Counted from the first letter of the stretch, positions 25,534 to 34,453 are shown. The stretch is 64,000 bases of DNA from Sorangium cellulosum (GCF_002950945.1 NZ_CP012673.1:5145001-5209000); one strand, 5' to 3'. Notes: generated by a model not told the origin, from the sequence alone. Numbers and translations: made by a program.

Positions 25534-27579
25534 ATGTCACAAACGACCACCACCCAATCCTCGTCCGCCGAAGAGCTCGACCTCGTGTTCTGGGACACGT
25601 CGGCGTACAGGTGGGCCGGCCCCGGCGACTGGAACCAGTGGCGCTATATCCCCGACGGGCTCGGCGGCGAGATCGGCATCCGATTCGGCGTCAGCTCCGG
25701 CTTCAGCGCCTTCGACTGGAACAAGGGGGGCGTGCCCCCGCACGGCTCGGTCAACGACGGCACCGGCGCTGCCTCGTTCGGGAAGAACGAGCAGGCGGGC
25801 CTGTCCTCGGCCAGCGTCAACGCGGTCCGCATGCAGGCGAACAGGGAGTTCACCGGCGGCCACAACAACTTCACGGTCGAGCTCGATTTCTCCCGCTACA
25901 AGGGCTCGAAGGTCGGGGGCAAGGACGGCGTCGCGGGGGCCAACACGTTCATCGGCCTGAGCGACATCTACGCGGGCCTGACCTACGCCAAGACGACGGT
26001 CACCATCACCGGCACGCTCGCCGACGGCAGCGCCGCCAGCCCGGCAGGCTGGAAGCTGGTCAACGGCGGGGTCGCGCCGAACACCACTGGGGGCAATCAG
26101 CCCAGCGCGCAGCTGAGCTTCGTGAACGGCGTCCTGCAGGGGACGAACAGGCCGGCTCCCGGCGGCATGGCCAACTCGGTCGATACCGTGATGGGTCTCT
26201 TGCGGCTCGACGCGGCCGGCTACAAGACCCTGCACTTGCGTCACGACATCTACCCGGTGGGGGGCAACCGGGCGCCGCGCATCGACAACTCGGGTCTGTA
26301 CGTCGCCTCCGCCTTCCCGCGCAAGCCCGCGCAGGCGGAGCCGCCCAAGCCCGCCACGCCGGCCGAGCCGCCCAAGGTCGAGGAGCCTTCCACGCCCGCG
26401 AAGCCGGCCAAGCCCACGGTCGTGATCAACGATGATCCCGGGAAGAAGCGGCCTGGGACCACGACCAGCTATACCTTCACCGTGAGGAACCCGGACGGCT
26501 CACCCGCGGGCAAGGGCTGCTTCACCTACGAGACCCCGGCCGACGGCGGCCCGCCCAAGCTGACCGCGTTCTACTACCACGACAACGTCGTCGGCACGAT
26601 CAACCAGAGCAACGTCCAGACGTTTTACTTCGACCCGGAGGGCGAGGACAAGCGCTTCACGTTCGTCACCGGGACTCCGGCCAAGGGGATCTGCAGCCTG
26701 ACCGCGGACACCACCCTCCTGCCGTCGCAGCTCACCGGGATCGGCGGCGCAGGCCCGCAGAGCTACCTCGACAAGACGATCGACTTCCCCGAGCTGGCCG
26801 CGGGGACCACGGTCACGAAGGAGAGCACCTCCGTTCCCCCGGTCGATCTCGTCGTGGTCATCGACTCGAGCGTCTCGATGAAGGACGAGGCGGAGGCGCT
26901 GAGCCAGGCGGTCGCGGCGGCCATCGAGGCGGCCAGGACCAAGTGCCCCTCGGACCTGCGCGTCACGTACCTGGGCATCGAAGGGACGTTCAAGAACACG
27001 CGCTTCGACAACACGGTCAGAAAGTACCTGACCCAGACGGCGAAGGCCGACGCCTCGTCGCTCAAGGGGCGCACCCACGACAACCTCACGGCGGAGCAGA
27101 AGAAGGCGTTCGATCCCACGGAGGACGGAGCGCGGGCGATCGAGGACATCGCCACGCATTTCGACTGGCGGCCCGGCGCGGCCCGCGGCGTCTTCTTCCT
27201 GGGTGACGAGCCGCTCGAAGGCGGCCTCTCCGCCAAGGGGCAGGATCAGGAAGACCTCGAGGCCGCGAGCCGCGCCATCGAGGTCGCCAAGAGCACCGGG
27301 ACGCGCGTCCATACGTACATGGGCACGGGGAAATTCAGCAGCGACGCCCGGATCCACGAGCGGATGTCCAAGGAGATCGAGGCGGAGTACGCTCGTGTGG
27401 CCGGGGAGACCGGCGGCAAGGCCTTCACGTCGAAGGACGCGCTGAACGGCTTCCAGGCCGTCCTGGAGAAGGTGATCTGCGGCAGCAAGTCGAGCACGAC
27501 CACCACGACCGAGTTCTGCTGCTGCCAGGAGTACGTGGAGCAGCCCGACGCCGGCGCCGCGCACGGGGCGAAGCCCTGA
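25534..27579 (+). CDS. vWA-domain protein with unassigned N-terminal domains
   Basis: 681 residues, no signal peptide at ATG 25534 (AAGGA nine bases upstream). Residues 1-255 form an Asn/Gly/Trp-rich, probably beta-rich domain I cannot assign (WDTSAYRWAGPGDWNQWRYI, GIRFGVSSGFSAFDWN). A Pro/Ala/Lys linker (about 265-300) leads to an Ig-like segment (SYTFTVRNPDGSPAGKGCF). A vWA domain begins near 440 with an intact MIDAS DSSVSM (D444) and VFFLGDEPLEGG later. The C-terminus has a Thr run and a CCC cluster (TEFCCCQEYVEQPD). vWA domains bind metal and protein ligands. The next gene, 32 bp on, is a small partner. A role is not known. Confidence 0.8.
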   Translation: MSQTTTTQSSSAEELDLVFWDTSAYRWAGPGDWNQWRYIPDGLGGEIGIRFGVSSGFSAFDWNKGGVPPHGSVNDGTGAASFGKNEQAGLSSASVNAVRMQANREFTGGHNNFTVELDFSRYKGSKVGGKDGVAGANTFIGLSDIYAGLTYAKTTVTITGTLADGSAASPAGWKLVNGGVAPNTTGGNQPSAQLSFVNGVLQGTNRPAPGGMANSVDTVMGLLRLDAAGYKTLHLRHDIYPVGGNRAPRIDNSGLYVASAFPRKPAQAEPPKPATPAEPPKVEEPSTPAKPAKPTVVINDDPGKKRPGTTTSYTFTVRNPDGSPAGKGCFTYETPADGGPPKLTAFYYHDNVVGTINQSNVQTFYFDPEGEDKRFTFVTGTPAKGICSLTADTTLLPSQLTGIGGAGPQSYLDKTIDFPELAAGTTVTKESTSVPPVDLVVVIDSSVSMKDEAEALSQAVAAAIEAARTKCPSDLRVTYLGIEGTFKNTRFDNTVRKYLTQTAKADASSLKGRTHDNLTAEQKKAFDPTEDGARAIEDIATHFDWRPGAARGVFFLGDEPLEGGLSAKGQDQEDLEAASRAIEVAKSTGTRVHTYMGTGKFSSDARIHERMSKEIEAEYARVAGETGGKAFTSKDALNGFQAVLEKVICGSKSSTTTTTEFCCCQEYVEQPDAGAAHGAKP

Positions 27580-27611
27580 GCGGGCCGCGGGTGTCCCTGA
27601 AAGGAGAGACA

Positions 27612-27950
27612 ATGGCCACGGTGAGCTTCTCGTCGGACTGGTCTCATCAGCAGAGCGGCGACATTCGATCCGGGGAGTCCTTGCGGATCGACTACGCCAC
27701 GGAGCGGTTGCCTCATTGCCGGGCGGAGCGCTACGGGCGGAGGGCGTGGAGCATCCTCGTCCACCTCCGGTTTCATCCGAGCGGGCAGGAGCAAGCCGGC
27801 GATGTCTCCTCGGGAGCGTGCGAGGTAGAGGTGCCCGCGAACACCAGCCGGATCGAGCTGTGGTTCAACAACACCGATCACACGGGCTGCTCGAGCTGGG
27901 ATAGCCGCTACGGCCAGAACTACTGGCTGGACGTGAAGGCTGCGGGGTGA
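27612..27950 (+). CDS. Small beta-rich protein, possible DUF6209-like
   Basis: 112 residues from ATG 27612 with AAGGAG six bases upstream. It contains VSFSSDWSHQQSGDIRSGES, IDYATERLPHCRAE, VHLRFHPSG, IELWFNNTDHTGCSSWDSRY and GQNYWLDV, an alternating strand pattern with two Cys. From memory this resembles the small DUF6209 proteins; that is not verified. No signal peptide. It lies 32 bp after the vWA gene and is very likely co-transcribed, so the two may form a complex. The function is unknown. Confidence 0.75.
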   Translation: MATVSFSSDWSHQQSGDIRSGESLRIDYATERLPHCRAERYGRRAWSILVHLRFHPSGQEQAGDVSSGACEVEVPANTSRIELWFNNTDHTGCSSWDSRYGQNYWLDVKAAG

Positions 27951-28208
27951 CTCCGCTGCGGGAAGTCGCCCCGGACCAGCAGAGCTAGCCGGCGGGCGGC
28001 GACCCGATGGGCGGCGCTGCGGCGGGGGCTACGCCGGGCGCCGGCTGCGCCCCCGCGCCGTCCGGTGCGGCGGCGGGCGCCGCGCCGCCCGCCGGCTCCG
28101 GCGCGGCCGCGCCGCCCGGCGCGGCGGTGCGGCTCGACGCCAGGATCCGGCAGGGTGCGGACCCGCTCGAATGCAGCCCACGCGCAGCAGACGACTGCCA
28201 CGCCTTCG
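27951..28208. other. Ala/Gly-biased spacer without a supported gene
   Basis: Frames here are highly biased GC repeats of the GGCGCC/GCGGCG kind and give Ala-, Gly- or Arg-only translations on both strands. Nothing can be supported as a gene. Confidence 0.5.
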
Positions 28209-28337
28209 CGCCTGACGAAGTACGCGCCCCTCACCAGAACAATGCTCCGCCGTCGCGCGGCGGGGCGGAGCGCGCGTCACGTGGCGCGCGAGACGGGGTT
28301 CGATCGCACGACGGTGGGCAGGTACTTCGAGGCCGCA
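28209..28337 (+). pseudogene. Transposase helix-turn-helix remnant
   Basis: About 43 residues in one plus frame read SRLTKYAPLTRTMLRRRAAG then RSARHVARETGFDRTTVGRY, the helix-turn-helix of IS21/Tc1-like transposases (recognition helix D-R-T-T-V-x-R-Y). The catalytic part is absent and the frame continues into unrelated sequence, so it is a relic. Confidence 0.5.
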
Positions 28338-28424
28338 GCGACGTTGCTGCTCGAGACGGCGAAGACGTCGGCATCACCGCATTCTTCGTCGGGTCCCACG
28401 ATCTCGTAGGGGACTTCCCAGACG

Positions 28425-28865
28425 ATGACAGGACGGCCGGCCGAAGCGTACCGTTACGTTCGCGCTCGTTCGATCCGATTTCTTCAGCTTCAGCATTCGT
28501 TCCGCGATGCGGAGCGTGCGGCCAGCGCCGATATGGCGGTCGACATTTTTAATGGGGAAGGGCTGCTTCAGATGCTCGTGTGGCGTTGCGTGTTCGCCAA
28601 GCACGAGGCGCATCTGCTCGATGGCCTGGAAGCACTAAAAAACGGACTTCGGCGGTTCATGGCGCTGCGTGATCAGGGATCGGCGCAGGGGGGGCCGGAG
28701 AGGCTCACAGAAGACGACATCCAGCGTCTTGAGCGGCTCTCGTCGCTCGTACAGCAGTGGCTGTCGGGCGGAGAGCTGTCGCCGGAAATTGAGGAGCTCG
28801 CGCGGAAGCTGTGGGGAGTCCTCGCAGACCCTGGCGCTGGCGTCCTGATGCTCCCTCCGCCATGA
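28425..28865 (+). CDS. Hypothetical protein
   Basis: 146 residues from ATG 28425. The chain is mostly helical: VRARSIRFLQLQHSFRDAER, a central segment LLQMLVWRCVFAKHEAHLLD, and a C-terminal charged helix (LTEDDIQRLERLSSLVQQWL). No signal peptide, domain or motif is recognised. Base composition is lower in GC than the neighbours and the preceding 130 bp is a transposase relic, so the gene may be of foreign origin. It could also be a degenerate frame; length and a balanced residue mix favour a real protein. Confidence 0.55.
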   Translation: MTGRPAEAYRYVRARSIRFLQLQHSFRDAERAASADMAVDIFNGEGLLQMLVWRCVFAKHEAHLLDGLEALKNGLRRFMALRDQGSAQGGPERLTEDDIQRLERLSSLVQQWLSGGELSPEIEELARKLWGVLADPGAGVLMLPPP

Positions 28866-28983
28866 CGAGCCGCGCCTGCTCTCCCCGCGCCTGCTCGGGC
28901 GCCATGTCCCCGGGCGTGCCCAGCACCGGCCAGACTTGTGACGCTCGGAACTAGAACACCGATCACGTTGAGGAACGAGAGAT

Positions 28984-29064
28984 GAACCGCCAAGGCGCCA
29001 AGGGCGCCAAGGGCGCCAAGATATTTTCTTCTCCTTCTTGGCGTCCTTGGCGCCTTGGCGGTTC
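28984..29064. repeat. Long inverted repeat of the GCCAAG type
   Basis: A left arm beginning GAACCGCCAAGGCGCCAAGG (28984-29011) and its reverse complement (29037-29064) form a 28-bp stem with one mismatch and a T-rich loop. The left arm carries an extra 9-bp step, so the arm itself is built from GGGCGCCAA-like units. It lies between two convergent genes. A second hairpin of the same design but different sequence is at 61676-61766. Confidence 0.85.
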
Positions 29065-29106
29065 GAAAATCTGCTCGTTTCAGACGGGTTCAACCCGTTT
29101 GTCGCT

Positions 29107-30066
29107 CTAGCCGGTGAGCGGCGCCCCGGCGAGCGGCGCGCCGTCGGGCGCTGCCCCCGCGCCGTTCGGTGCGGCGGCGGGCGCTGCGCCGGCGCCCGGC
29201 AGAGGCGTCGCTGCGCCGGCGCCCGGCAGAGGCGCCTCGGCGCCCGGCGGCGCGGCCGTGTCCTCGGGCTCGGCGGCATCGTCGCTCGACGACGCCGCGC
29301 GGCCGCCGCGGCCCTTGTAGAGCGACGGCGCGATCGTGTCGGCGTCTCCCTCGTTCCAGCGCAGGTACGCGACGGCGCGGCGGGTCTGGTCGTAGGCGTT
29401 CGCGAGCAGCGCGAACGCGCGCGCCCGCTTGTCCCCGGCCTCGGTCGGCCCGGGGCCCTTGCCGTGCTCCCGCACGCCGAGGGCGGCGAGCAGCTGCGGC
29501 CCGATCTGGCCGGCGCGCTTCACCTCCTCCTCGGTCGCGGCCGTCTTGCCGGCGATCTCGGGCCAGCTCGCGCTGAAGAGCGCCGAGAGCGCGACGAGGT
29601 CGTTCGCGGTGTCGATGTGGCCGTGGCCGGCGCGGATCTCCGCGACCGTCTCCGCGTCGAGCAGGCCGCGGCGGGCGAGGGCCTCCGCGTCGCTCAAGAG
29701 GTTCTCGCGGAGCGGCGCCGCCTCCGCGAGCAGCGGCTTCAGCGCGTTCTCGGCGCCTCCGCTCGATAGCCACACGAGGTGCGTGTACCAGGCGGCGAGC
29801 GCGTAGGTCTCGAGCCGGTCGAGCAGCGCGACATCGTGCGTCGGCAGGTGCTCCGCGATGGCGGAGCGCAGCGCGACGAGGCCGGGCAGCACGCCGAGCA
29901 CCTGGGAGACGGCGCGGGGGATATCGATCTTGATGGCGATGAGCCGATCCGGGCTCAGCGCCTCGATCTCGGGAAGAGCCCTGTCGAACGCCGCCGCCGC
30001 CTGGGGCGGGGCCGCGGGCTTCTTGGGAGACGGCTTCTTCTTGATGGGAGCGGAAGGCTTGGCCAT
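29107..30066 (-). CDS. Hypothetical protein with Ala/Pro-rich tail
   Basis: 319 residues from ATG 30066 (MAKPSAPIKKKPSPKKPAAP, a basic Lys/Pro head). A helical core of about 210 residues follows (LPEIEALSPDRLIAIKIDIP, LVALRSAIAEHLPTHDVALL, LETYALAAWYTHLVW, AVAYLRWNEGDADTIAPSLY), and the last 65 residues are repetitive (LPGAGAATPLPGAGAAPAAA). No motif or family recognised. GGAGAGG lies 11 bases upstream of the chosen ATG; an in-frame ATG at 30126 would add 20 residues. Cytoplasmic by sequence, no membrane segment. Confidence 0.7.
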   Translation of the reverse strand: MAKPSAPIKKKPSPKKPAAPPQAAAAFDRALPEIEALSPDRLIAIKIDIPRAVSQVLGVLPGLVALRSAIAEHLPTHDVALLDRLETYALAAWYTHLVWLSSGGAENALKPLLAEAAPLRENLLSDAEALARRGLLDAETVAEIRAGHGHIDTANDLVALSALFSASWPEIAGKTAATEEEVKRAGQIGPQLLAALGVREHGKGPGPTEAGDKRARAFALLANAYDQTRRAVAYLRWNEGDADTIAPSLYKGRGGRAASSSDDAAEPEDTAAPPGAEAPLPGAGAATPLPGAGAAPAAAPNGAGAAPDGAPLAGAPLTG

Positions 30067-30293
30067 GAGGGGAAACACCTCTCCATTGATGTCCTTCGCC
30101 GGGTGGCGGAGGAACATGAACGCCATGCTCCCAGCCCCCCGCGCTGGACTTGATGTCAGCGCCCGGCACACACCGGACGTTCCGGCAAGGCATAACGACC
30201 CGTCGCGATGCGTCAACGGGTCTGGCAAGGTCCTGACGGCGCGTCCCTGGACGTCGAGATCTTGCGTCTGGGCAGTTCGGCTGCCCTCTCGTG

Positions 30294-30575
30294 ACCGTTT
30301 CCGGTGCCGGAGCCAAGCTGAGCTAACGCGCCGGGCTGTTTCCGGTGCCAGGGCGCAAGCTGAGCTAACGCGCCGGGCTGTTTCCGGTGCCAGGGCGCAA
30401 GCTGAGCTAACCCGCCGGGCTGTTTCCGGTGCCGGGGCGCAAGCCGAGCTAACCCGCCGGACCGTTTCCGATGCGGGAGCGCAAGCTCAGCTACCGCACC
30501 GAGACCGTTTCCGGCGGCGGAGCGCAAGCTGAGCTAACCCGCCGGACCGTTTCCGGTGCCGGGGCGCAGGTCCAG
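30294..30575. repeat. 42-bp tandem repeat array, about seven units
   Basis: The core TTTCCGGTGCC (with variants) recurs at 30298, 30339, 30381, 30423, 30465, 30508 and 30550, i.e. spacings 41, 42, 42, 42, 43 and 42. Each unit also has GCAAGCTGAGCTAAC-like sequence containing AGCT-N-AGCT, and a CCGCCGG step. Units differ by a few substitutions. There are no unique spacers, so it is not a CRISPR. It lies in the 747-bp gap between the gene at 29107-30066 and the MscS gene. Confidence 0.85.
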
Positions 30576-30623
30576 CTCTCTCTGGCGACCCCGGTCGGCG
30601 AGCAGCGGCGTCCCAGCCGCCCC

Positions 30624-30739
30624 GTGCGCCGGCCGTGCGTTTCACAAACGGACCCGGAAAACTCCGCGGAATTCCATGATAGGAGCACATCCCGCGACGA
30701 TCGATGGAATTCCGTTCACGCTGCCGCGATGGAGGTTCT
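30624..30739. repeat. 116-bp dispersed repeat, copy 1 (sigma-gene 5' region relic)
   Basis: This stretch is about 90% identical to 60701-60815. It contains GTTTCACAAACGGACCCGGA and two GGAATTCC palindromes, and ends at CGCGATGGAGGT. In the other copy the right end is the start of an ECF sigma gene; here the sequence after the repeat is unrelated, so only the 5' part survives. Confidence 0.8.
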
Positions 30740-30813
30740 GCGCGCCACGCGCTTGACGAACCCGCGACGCACGGTCATGCCTGACGCTGCGGGCCGGCCC
30801 CGCCGGGCAGGCG

Positions 30814-31665
30814 TCACGCGGTCGCGCGCTCGTCCTCAGGGAGGGGCGCGCCTCTCGGCGCCTCGCCGTGGAGGAGGATGCGCCTCTCGCGGAGCGCCTT
30901 GAGCGCCCGCTCCGTCAGGGTGCTCTGGTAATCCTGCTTGTATTTCATGTCGAGGACGTGCGCCTCGGCGTCGAGGCGCACCGCCGTGACGTCGCCGAGC
31001 ACGCACTGGCTCACACGCACGCTGGGCGGCTGCCCGAGGTAGACGTAGCGGCTGCTGGTGACGCACTCCTCCACGACCCGCTTGGCGAGGCCGATGTCCT
31101 GATCGAGGGCGATGAAGAGCTGGACGCTGACCGCCATGTCCAGCCGGCCGTGGTTCGCCGAGCCGACCGCCTCGGTCAGGAACTTGTTGTTCGGGATCGT
31201 CACGAGCAGGTTGTCCTCGGTGATGAGGCGCACCGAGCGCAGCCCGATCGTGATCACCTCCCCGTAGAGATCGCCGAACTTGACGCGGTCGCCCACCATG
31301 AACGGTCGATCGACGATGAGCGTCAGCCCGGCGAGGATCGACGAGGCGAGATCCTTGAGCGCGAAGCCGATCGTCACGGCCACCGTGCCGGTCAGGGCGA
31401 GCACGACCTCGCGGGAGAGGTTGATGGAGACCGCGGTCGCGGCGGCGATGCCGCCGATGTAGAGGCCGAAGCGCAGCAGCGTGGCGACCTGGTTGAGCAG
31501 GAGGCGCCGGTGGACGTACCGGCTGCTGCCGCGCTCGATGGCGGCGGTGAGCAGCCGGATGAGGAGCCAGGTGACGGCGAGGATCGCGACGCCGGTGAGC
31601 ACGCCCCCCGCCTGGATCGTCTCGATGAGCTTCGCGCTGTCGACAAGGTCTACGTCGGATTCCAT
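30814..31665 (-). CDS. MscS-family mechanosensitive ion channel
   Basis: 283 residues with three hydrophobic helices (about 21-41, 62-83, 87-112). The third carries the pore pattern (VAVTIGFALKDLASSILAG), followed by the beta-domain motif LIVDRPFMVGDRVKFGDLYG and LVTIPNNKF, then an alpha/beta C-terminal domain. ATG 31665 has GAGAGG seven bases upstream. Members open under membrane tension and release solutes on osmotic downshift. It lies 13 bp after the membrane NTPase gene on the same strand, so the two are co-transcribed and may interact. Confidence 0.93.
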   Translation of the reverse strand: MESDVDLVDSAKLIETIQAGGVLTGVAILAVTWLLIRLLTAAIERGSSRYVHRRLLLNQVATLLRFGLYIGGIAAATAVSINLSREVVLALTGTVAVTIGFALKDLASSILAGLTLIVDRPFMVGDRVKFGDLYGEVITIGLRSVRLITEDNLLVTIPNNKFLTEAVGSANHGRLDMAVSVQLFIALDQDIGLAKRVVEECVTSSRYVYLGQPPSVRVSQCVLGDVTAVRLDAEAHVLDMKYKQDYQSTLTERALKALRERRILLHGEAPRGAPLPEDERATA

Positions 31666-31678
31666 GGTCGTCCTCTCG

Positions 31679-34453
31679 TCACGGCTGGATCAGGTGCTTG
31701 CGCAGGAGGAAGGTCGTGACCGCGCTCTGCCAGCGGGTGGTGACGCGGTGACGGCCTCCGAGGGAGTCGACGACGCCGAGATCGACCAGCTTGGACAGGG
31801 CGTTCTCGCACGGGAGCCGAGGGAACCCGAGGGAGATCGACGCCTCCTCGGTGGTCAGGCTGTCGTGCCACACGACGCTGGCGAGGACGAAGCGCTCCAG
31901 CTCGCCGAGCTCCTCCAGGTCGTCCCCGCTGGGGCCGCGGAAGAGCTGGATGCGGAGACGGCGGTCGCCGGCGGGCCTCAGCGATCGCAGCCAGTAGTGA
32001 AGGGCGACGCGCGGAGAGCCCTGCGCGTAATGCCAGAGAAGGCGGTTGAAGTCCCGCTCGGTCGCGGCCGCGTAGGCCTCCTGGTCGGGCGCCTCCTCGT
32101 CCAGGAGGAGGTCGTCGAACGAGAGCGTGAATCCGCTCGACCGGAGGCGCCCGCCGAGCAGCTCGCCCAGCTTCTGCTCGGGCCAGGGCGCGAGCTGCAC
32201 CATCGTCCGGAAGACGACGGCCCCGCCGCGGGCGAATTGCAGGTACCGGTACGGGTGCTCCGCGAGGGCGCACAGCCAGAACATCCGCGGCGTCGAGTGC
32301 TCGACGATCTCCAGGAACGCCTCCCACGCGCCCCACGTGTCCAGGCCGCGCAGGAACAGGTGCTCGAGGTCGTCGACGATGAACATCCGGCGCGGCTGGA
32401 CGCGCAGCCACGCCGCGAGGGCGCCGGCGCCTTCGCACGCGCCGCGCGGGGCGTCGAGCGCGGCCCCGAGCGCGGAGATGATATCGGCCTCGGTGAGCAG
32501 CCGCTGCCGGAGCGCGATGCGCTGGCGGGGGATCTCTCCGGCCCTGTGCTCGGCCGCGCGGAGCCAGCTCGTCTTGCCGGAGCCCGCGCCGCCGACCACG
32601 AGGAGCGATCCTCCCTGGGAGCTGTCCCTCCAGGAAGCGAGCAGCGCCTCGAAGCGGTCGAGGCCAGGGTAGTAGTCGAGCCCCTGGGCCGGGTCCTCGA
32701 TCGGCTGCTCGGGCAGGCGGGCGAGGAGCTCGTCGGGCAGCGCGGCGGGCGCCTCGGCTGCGGCCTGGGCGCCCTTGCGCCGCTCGATCCGCCTCCGGAA
32801 CATGAACGCGAGGACCCGGTGCGACGACTCGAAGCTGAGCAGGAAGCGCCGCGCCGTGCGGCTGAGCGCGGCGAGCGCCAGGGCCACGAACGCGGCGATG
32901 GCGACGAAGAAGCCGTACCATCGGCGGCGGGTCGCGCGCACCGACTCGGCCAGCGGCCCGGTGTCCTGGAGGCGCAGGTAGGCCTCGCAGATGTCGTCGC
33001 GCCACCTCCGCATGAGCAGCCAGGCGAGCGGGATCGCGCCGAGCCAGGCGGCGCGGCCGACGGCGTGGTGGAGGTACCGCCGGCCGGCCACGACCTCGGA
33101 CAAGGCGAGGAGGAGCTGCACGGCCAGCGCGTAGCGGGCCACCGTCTGCAGCGATCGCAGCAGCTTCGCGCCGACCGCCGCGCCGGGCGCGGCCTCGCGC
33201 GAGGCGATGAGGTGGCGCGCGGCCGCGAGCGCGAGGCGGTAGAGGGCGTACCAGAGCAGGAGGGAGTAGCCGAGCTCGACCCCTCGGACGCGCGCTGTCG
33301 TGGGCCCGAGGGCCGCAGGGAGGACCACGATCGTGGCCAGGAAAAGGAGCGCACCCGAGACCGCCGACAGCGCGGCGTGCGCGCGGCCGACGCCGCGCAG
33401 CAGGCGCGGCCGGCGGAGCACGCGACCGAGCGCGACCTGGGCGCCGTCGAGCAGGCGCTGCCGCCGCCGGGCCAGCACGAGCGCGGCGAGGAGCACGGCG
33501 AGGAGGAGGCCGCCGCGCGCGATCATGGCGGCGACGTAGAACGGGTCGCGCAGCGCCTCGCGCGCCTCGACGAGGACGCTGTCGCGGCGGAGCCCGTACC
33601 ACCGCGCCCGCACGGCGATGTGCCAGAGCTCGGCGCGGAGCTGGTCCATCCCCTCGCGGTCGACGCCGAGCGCCTCGTCGCGCCGCGCCTCGCTCAGCCG
33701 CGCGAGGAGCAGCGTCCGCGCCGCGTCGAGCGCCTCCTCGGCGCGGAGCGCCTCCTCGGCGCGCTGCCAGGCGATCCGGCGCGCCTCGCCCTCGAGGGCG
33801 TCCGCCTCGGCCGAAAGCGCGCGGCGCTGCGCCGCGAGCCGCTCGGCCTCGGGTGGCGCGTCGCCGGCGGCCGGCGCTCCGGCCGGCGCTCCGGCCGGCG
33901 GATCGAGGCGCGGCACGGCACGGGCCGCCGTCAGATCCCGGAGCGCCGCGTCGACCTCCGGGCGAATCGACTGCAGCTCGGCCATGACGCGCTGGAGCAG
34001 CACATCCGCGGCCTGGCTGCCGTGGTCCGCCTCCCGCGCCTCGCGGTCGAGCTCCTCGATCCGGGCGCGCCGCTCCTCGGCGGCGAGCCTGTGCTGCCGC
34101 GCCTCGAGCTCCAGGTGGAGCCTCGCCTGCTCGCGCTGGGCCTGCTCGGCCCGGGCGATCTCCTCCGCGCGGCCGCCTCCCTCCGGGGCCGGCGCGGGCG
34201 CGGGCGACCCGGCGACCTGCGGCTCCGGGGCCGCGCCCGCCGCGGGGGCGCTGGCGCCGGCCGCCGCGTCCCCGGCGGCTGATGCGCCGTGAGCGCTGTC
34301 CGCTGCATCGGGCCCGGCGTCCGCCGCGGGCGGCGGTCCCCCATCCTCGGCTGCGCCCGCCGCCGGCAGCCCGCCCGCGACGGCGAGGAGCGCCGCCGCG
34401 AGCGCCCCGCGAGCGCGAAAGCCCGCTAAACATGTCTTCTCGCGTCGATGCAT
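31679..34453 (-). CDS. Membrane-anchored P-loop NTPase with periplasmic coiled coil
   Basis: 924 residues from ATG 34453. Signal sequence (1-35), Ala/Pro-rich spacer, then a long coiled coil (about 110-300; RAEEIARAEQAQREQARLHL, DEALGVDREGMDQLRAELW), six or so membrane helices between about 310 and 560, and a cytoplasmic NTPase: Walker A VVGGAGSGKTSWLRA near 620, Walker B RRMFIVDDLEHLFL near 688, and a C-terminal winged-helix-like part. The front half resembles the periplasmic coiled part of KefA/MscK channels, but the pore is supplied by the separate MscS gene 13 bp downstream. An NTPase of AAA/STAND type in such a protein is unusual. Function unknown; gating control is an inference. Confidence 0.8.
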   Translation of the reverse strand: MHRREKTCLAGFRARGALAAALLAVAGGLPAAGAAEDGGPPPAADAGPDAADSAHGASAAGDAAAGASAPAAGAAPEPQVAGSPAPAPAPEGGGRAEEIARAEQAQREQARLHLELEARQHRLAAEERRARIEELDREAREADHGSQAADVLLQRVMAELQSIRPEVDAALRDLTAARAVPRLDPPAGAPAGAPAAGDAPPEAERLAAQRRALSAEADALEGEARRIAWQRAEEALRAEEALDAARTLLLARLSEARRDEALGVDREGMDQLRAELWHIAVRARWYGLRRDSVLVEAREALRDPFYVAAMIARGGLLLAVLLAALVLARRRQRLLDGAQVALGRVLRRPRLLRGVGRAHAALSAVSGALLFLATIVVLPAALGPTTARVRGVELGYSLLLWYALYRLALAAARHLIASREAAPGAAVGAKLLRSLQTVARYALAVQLLLALSEVVAGRRYLHHAVGRAAWLGAIPLAWLLMRRWRDDICEAYLRLQDTGPLAESVRATRRRWYGFFVAIAAFVALALAALSRTARRFLLSFESSHRVLAFMFRRRIERRKGAQAAAEAPAALPDELLARLPEQPIEDPAQGLDYYPGLDRFEALLASWRDSSQGGSLLVVGGAGSGKTSWLRAAEHRAGEIPRQRIALRQRLLTEADIISALGAALDAPRGACEGAGALAAWLRVQPRRMFIVDDLEHLFLRGLDTWGAWEAFLEIVEHSTPRMFWLCALAEHPYRYLQFARGGAVVFRTMVQLAPWPEQKLGELLGGRLRSSGFTLSFDDLLLDEEAPDQEAYAAATERDFNRLLWHYAQGSPRVALHYWLRSLRPAGDRRLRIQLFRGPSGDDLEELGELERFVLASVVWHDSLTTEEASISLGFPRLPCENALSKLVDLGVVDSLGGRHRVTTRWQSAVTTFLLRKHLIQP

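Noticed and set aside
28007..28552. 181-codon plus-strand frame
   Set aside because: Ala/Gly-repeat composition followed by Arg/Asp-rich sequence. It overlaps the transposase relic and the start of the gene at 28425 in other frames.
30294..30575. CRISPR array
   Set aside because: The 42-bp units follow each other without unique spacers, and no cas gene is present.
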